Origin: an uncultured Collinsella sp.
GTDB taxonomy: Bacteria; Actinomycetota; Coriobacteriia; Coriobacteriales; Coriobacteriaceae
Length of the DNA: 16,177 nucleotides
Reading direction: 5' to 3'
NCBI GenBank assembly: GCA_902495155.1
Contig: CABUWD010000039.1
Span: forward strand, 1 to 16,177
The notes below the pieces were generated by a model, which was not told where the DNA came from, made no database searches, and saw only the letters and a program-made list of their open reading frames with translations. This document shows positions 14,089-16,177 of the stretch, piece after piece (positions within the stretch are counted from its first letter, which is position 1; the number at the start of each line of letters is the position of its first letter). Position numbers and translations under genes: made by a program.

Positions 14089-14276
14089 GGCTGTACATGT
14101 GCGCATGCGAACGCTGCGGCAAGGAGGTGCCGGCGACCCTGGCGGGTTACGCCAAGATGGTGCTGAGGAACAGCGCGCGAATCGACGGCAAGGCAAGGGC
14201 CTTGTGCCCGGAGTGCGCCGAGAGCCTGCGGGCGTGGTTCCTCGCAGGCGCGGTGAAGCCGGAAGGAAGGGAGTAG
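14085..14276 (+). CDS. Small zinc-ribbon-like protein
   Basis: A 63-residue basic protein with CERC (8-11) and CPEC (41-44), a two-pair zinc-ribbon layout, separated by a helix (LAGYAKMVLRNSARIDGKAR). It starts by an ATGA overlap with the previous gene. It probably binds nucleic acid or protein; nothing more can be said from the sequence. Confidence 0.7.
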   Translation: MRLYMCACERCGKEVPATLAGYAKMVLRNSARIDGKARALCPECAESLRAWFLAGAVKPEGRE

Positions 14277-14278
14277 CC

Positions 14279-14785
14279 ATGGGAATCATCTGCGATACCT
14301 GCGGGCGCGATATCGACGCCCTGGGGCAGGACAACATGGGCGTAGACGCGCCGCTGTGCGAGGACTGCTGGGGCGAGCAGCAAAGCCATACGGTAGCAGT
14401 GCCGCGTCGCGAGGCTCGCAACCTGAGGTTCGAGAACGCCCTACTGCGCGAAAAGCTGGACGCCGGAACCGAAGAGACGGCCGTGCAGAACCTGCGCAAG
14501 GGCATCGAGACGGCCTACGAGGCGAGCCGCGAGCGCGCCCTGGCGCTCACGAAGCTGGACGAGTGCGAGTTGTGGCTGGGGCGCTGCGAGCTGAGGGTGA
14601 CAGCGTCACCGACGCTCAAGGGCGCGGCCCAGGACGCCGCCATGCCCTGCCTCAAGGCCGAAGAGGCGCACGGTTTCGCGATGCCCGACGTGAACGTGGA
14701 GGTGAAGGCCGAGGTAACGGCCGAGGAGCTGGCCAAGAGCCTGCGCGAGGCCATGAAGCCGGCCATGCGGATGGCGGTGGAGTAG
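14279..14785 (+). CDS. Zinc-finger protein with Acb2/Tad1-like helical hairpin
   Basis: A 168-residue protein starting at ATG 14279. Residues 1-32 form a four-Cys zinc knuckle (CDTC at 5-8, CEDC at 27-30). Residues 46-62 are a helix. Residues 64-106 form a helix pair whose second helix, SRERALALTKLDECELWLGR, resembles the R-x-x-(S/A)-L-A-x-T-x-L-x-E-A-x-x-W pattern of the Acb2/Tad1 hairpin found in phage proteins that bind cyclic nucleotide signals of CBASS and Thoeris-like defences. The C-terminus is acidic and helical, with a VNVEVKAEVTAEEL segment. If the match is right, it may be an anti-defence sponge. The fusion to a zinc knuckle is unusual. The assignment is by eye and tentative. Confidence 0.5.
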   Translation: MGIICDTCGRDIDALGQDNMGVDAPLCEDCWGEQQSHTVAVPRREARNLRFENALLREKLDAGTEETAVQNLRKGIETAYEASRERALALTKLDECELWLGRCELRVTASPTLKGAAQDAAMPCLKAEEAHGFAMPDVNVEVKAEVTAEELAKSLREAMKPAMRMAVE

Positions 14786-14787
14786 CC

Positions 14788-14973
14788 ATGGAGCAGCAGA
14801 CCGAGAAGCCGAAGCGCCGACCCAGTATCGAGGTACGCTGCCCGAAGTGCGGCATGCGCGAGATCTGGCACCACCTGCCCAAGGGCGGCGACCGCTGCCG
14901 CTGGTGCGGTCACCTGTTCGAGGACTTCACCTACCGCAAGGTCGGGCCGAGCGCGAAGGAGGGGGCGCGATGA
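14788..14973 (+). CDS. Small zinc-ribbon protein
   Basis: A 61-residue basic protein with CPKC (18-21) and CRWC (36-39) pairs, the classic zinc-ribbon spacing with a short beta hairpin between them. The start is ATG 14788, two bases after the previous stop. It overlaps the next gene by four bases. It is likely a nucleic-acid or protein-binding adaptor; no specific function is known. Confidence 0.72.
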   Translation: MEQQTEKPKRRPSIEVRCPKCGMREIWHHLPKGGDRCRWCGHLFEDFTYRKVGPSAKEGAR

Positions 14974-15191
14974 CGAACTGGGAGCACCTTTTCGGCACGC
15001 CCGAGCGGGCCATCCACACGGAGACGGAGTTCCACTCGTGGCCCTTCTTCATCGCCGTGTATGAGACGAGCCGCATGAGCAGCTGCACTACCAGCAAGCG
15101 GCTGCTGGCCAGCTTCTGCGAGGAGGCCGACTACCTGGAATGGCTCAAGGCCGAGTACGACGAGGGCACCGTCGAGTGGGAGGAGCGATGA
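14970..15191 (+). CDS. Small hypothetical phage protein
   Basis: A 73-residue protein starting in an ATGA overlap (ATG 14970, with AAGGAGG upstream). It begins MTNWEHLFGTPERA, a short motif seen at the start of many small phage early proteins, and ends in an acidic stretch (LEWLKAEYDEGTVEWEE). No known domain. It overlaps the next gene by four bases. Confidence 0.72.
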   Translation: MTNWEHLFGTPERAIHTETEFHSWPFFIAVYETSRMSSCTTSKRLLASFCEEADYLEWLKAEYDEGTVEWEER

Positions 15192-15322
15192 ACCGCCCGG
15201 GATGCAACTGGGGGTGCCTGCTGTTCATAGCGGCGGCAATCGCCATAGACGCGGCGGCCATCTACGCCATAAGGGCGCTGGCGCTCGGGCTCATGGCCAT
15301 GGCCGTGGCGGCGTGCGGATAG
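15188..15322 (+). CDS. Very small membrane protein
   Basis: A 44-residue protein starting in an ATGA overlap, with GGAG just upstream. After a short MNRPGCNWGC segment almost the whole chain is hydrophobic (LLFIAAAIAIDAAAIYAIRA and then LALGLMAMAVAACG), giving one long or two short membrane helices. It is the last gene before a strong terminator. A role at the membrane is likely; no more can be said. Confidence 0.6.
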   Translation: MNRPGCNWGCLLFIAAAIAIDAAAIYAIRALALGLMAMAVAACG

Positions 15323-15350
15323 GGGCAACCGAATACGGAAACAGGCAGAG

Positions 15351-15374
15351 GGCCGTCCTTCGGGGCGGCCTTTT
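15351..15374 (+). terminator. Rho-independent terminator ending the early operon
   Basis: An 8-bp stem GGCCGTCC/GGGCGGCC (one G-T wobble) with a TTCG loop is followed by TTTT. It lies 28 bases after the last small gene and before the methyltransferase-like gene, so it marks a transcription boundary, or an antitermination point if the phage reads through. Confidence 0.85.
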
Positions 15375-15425
15375 CCGTGCCCGGCGACACGCTTGCGACC
15401 ATATGGGCCGAGAGATAGGAGACGC

Positions 15426-16177
15426 ATGGCGAGAGGCGAGACATACGAGGAGTTCACGGCAAAGTTCGAGCCGAAAAGGACGACGGACGACTGCTACACC
15501 CCGCCCGAGGTGTACGACTGCGTGCTGCGGTGGGCGCACCGGGAGTACGGGTTCGACCTGGCGAAGGTGGCGCGCCCGTTCTATCCGGGCGGCGACTACG
15601 AGCGCGAGGAGTACCCGCAGGGCTGCACGGTGGTGGACAACCCGCCGTTCTCCATCCTGAGCAAGATCGTCAAGCACTACCAGGAGCGCGGCGTGGGCTT
15701 CTTCCTGTTCGCCCCCACCCTGACGTGCATGGGCATCCGCAACTGCTGCAAGGTCGTGACGGGCGTCGGCGTGACGTACGCCAACGGCGCAAGCGTCAAC
15801 ACGTCGTTCGTGACCAACCTCGACCCCGCCCAGGCTCGCAGCGCGCCCGACCTGCGCTCCGAGCTGGATGCCGCGATAGAGCGCCTGCGCCGCGAGAAGG
15901 CCAAGGCACTGCCGAAGTACGAGTACCCAGACGAGGTGCTGACCGCGCCCATGCTGGCGCGCTACTCCAAGTACGGCATCGACTTCCGCGTGGGGCCGCA
16001 GGAGTGCAGCTTCACGAGGGCGCTCGACGCGCAGCGCGTGCAGAACAAGGCGATATACGGCAGCGGCTACCTCATATCAGAGCGTGCAGCCGCAGAGCGT
16101 GCAGCCGCAGAGCGTGCAGCCGCAGAGCGTGCAGCCGCAGAGCGTGCAGCCGCAGAGCGTGCAGCCGCAGAGCGTGC
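15426..16177 (+). CDS. Phage DNA methyltransferase-like protein, partial
   Basis: The first 250 codons of a protein that runs off the window. It opens FEPKRTTDDCYTPPEVYD and has the amino-methyltransferase catalytic motif DNPPF (71-75), the motif IV form used by N6-adenine or N4-cytosine enzymes; RPFYPGGDY (50-58) sits where the SAM-binding motif would be expected but is not canonical. A helical region follows (about 140-170), then DEVLTAPMLARYSKYG. The N-terminal start at ATG 15426 has ATAGGAGACGC upstream. From about residue 219 the chain becomes perfect AAAER repeats. It may protect phage DNA from restriction; target base and sequence are unknown. No promoter was found between the terminator and this gene. 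Confidence 0.7.
   Translation, partial: MARGETYEEFTAKFEPKRTTDDCYTPPEVYDCVLRWAHREYGFDLAKVARPFYPGGDYEREEYPQGCTVVDNPPFSILSKIVKHYQERGVGFFLFAPTLTCMGIRNCCKVVTGVGVTYANGASVNTSFVTNLDPAQARSAPDLRSELDAAIERLRREKAKALPKYEYPDEVLTAPMLARYSKYGIDFRVGPQECSFTRALDAQRVQNKAIYGSGYLISERAAAERAAAERAAAERAAAERAAAERAAAER
16078..16177 (+). repeat. Perfect 15-bp tandem repeat (GCAGCCGCAGAGCGT)
   Basis: About 6.7 identical 15-bp units run to the last base of the window, in frame with the methyltransferase-like gene and encoding repeated Ala-Ala-Ala-Glu-Arg. The units show no base differences, which points to recent expansion by slippage or to an assembly artefact at a contig end. Copy number beyond the edge is unknown. Confidence 0.95.

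Larger units (their letters stand above)
3001..16177. mobile_element. Integrated temperate phage (left and early part)
   Basis: The gene order is integrase, repressor, divergent promoter region, Cro-like regulator, then a dense rightward early operon with RusA, ERF, SSB, replication organiser, helicase loader, HNH-type protein and methyltransferase. This is the standard left arm of a siphovirus-like prophage. The left border is inferred at about 3001-3040 from the integrase end and the change from host genes; the right border is outside the window. No structural genes are seen, so whether the element is complete is unknown. Confidence 0.88.

Overview
The window joins a conserved bacterial chromosome segment to the left part of an integrated temperate phage. 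The host is most likely a high-GC Gram-positive gut actinobacterium of the Coriobacteriia, Collinsella-like. This is an inference from the rplM-rpsI-glmM order, the base composition and the style of the phage proteins; there is no 16S gene or other decisive marker here.

Positions 1-2408 are host DNA, all on the minus strand: the N-terminal part of glmM (phosphoglucosamine mutase), a strong rho-independent terminator, rpsI (S9), rplM (L13) with its own promoter, and a patatin-like phospholipase. Positions 2409-3037 hold no credible gene. They contain a tandem array of 62-bp units, each with a 14-bp inverted repeat, then a pair of 36-bp direct repeats that flank a hairpin-rich stretch.

The prophage appears to begin at about 3001-3040. 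Its lysogeny module is on the minus strand: a large serine recombinase whose GTG start follows immediately after the stop of an S24-type repressor. A short AT-rich region with divergent promoters separates this from the rightward early operon, which opens with a Cro-like regulator. From about 5.3 to 15.3 kb nearly every gene is on the plus strand, and most overlap the next by 4 to 17 bases or sit within a few bases of it. The operon carries small unknown proteins, a RusA-type resolvase, a ParB-domain protein, a DUF1351-like protein, an ERF single-strand annealing protein, SSB, a replication-organiser protein with a repetitive (possibly origin-bearing) linker, a DnaC-like helicase loader, an HNH-type protein, and a run of small Cys-rich proteins. 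One of these small proteins contains a segment resembling the Acb2/Tad1 cyclic-nucleotide-sponge hairpin. A clear terminator ends this run, and a DNA-methyltransferase-like gene follows, leaving the window inside a perfect 15-bp tandem repeat.

The genes fit together as a lysogeny switch (integrase, repressor, Cro) followed by phage recombination (ERF, SSB, RusA) and replication (organiser plus helicase loader). No packaging, structural or lysis genes are reached, so the right end of the prophage lies beyond the window. Two early genes need a frameshift to be read whole: one at a G7 run (5893-5899) and one at 7359-7363. They may be recoding sites, mutations or sequencing errors. Family names were assigned by reading motifs, without database searches.
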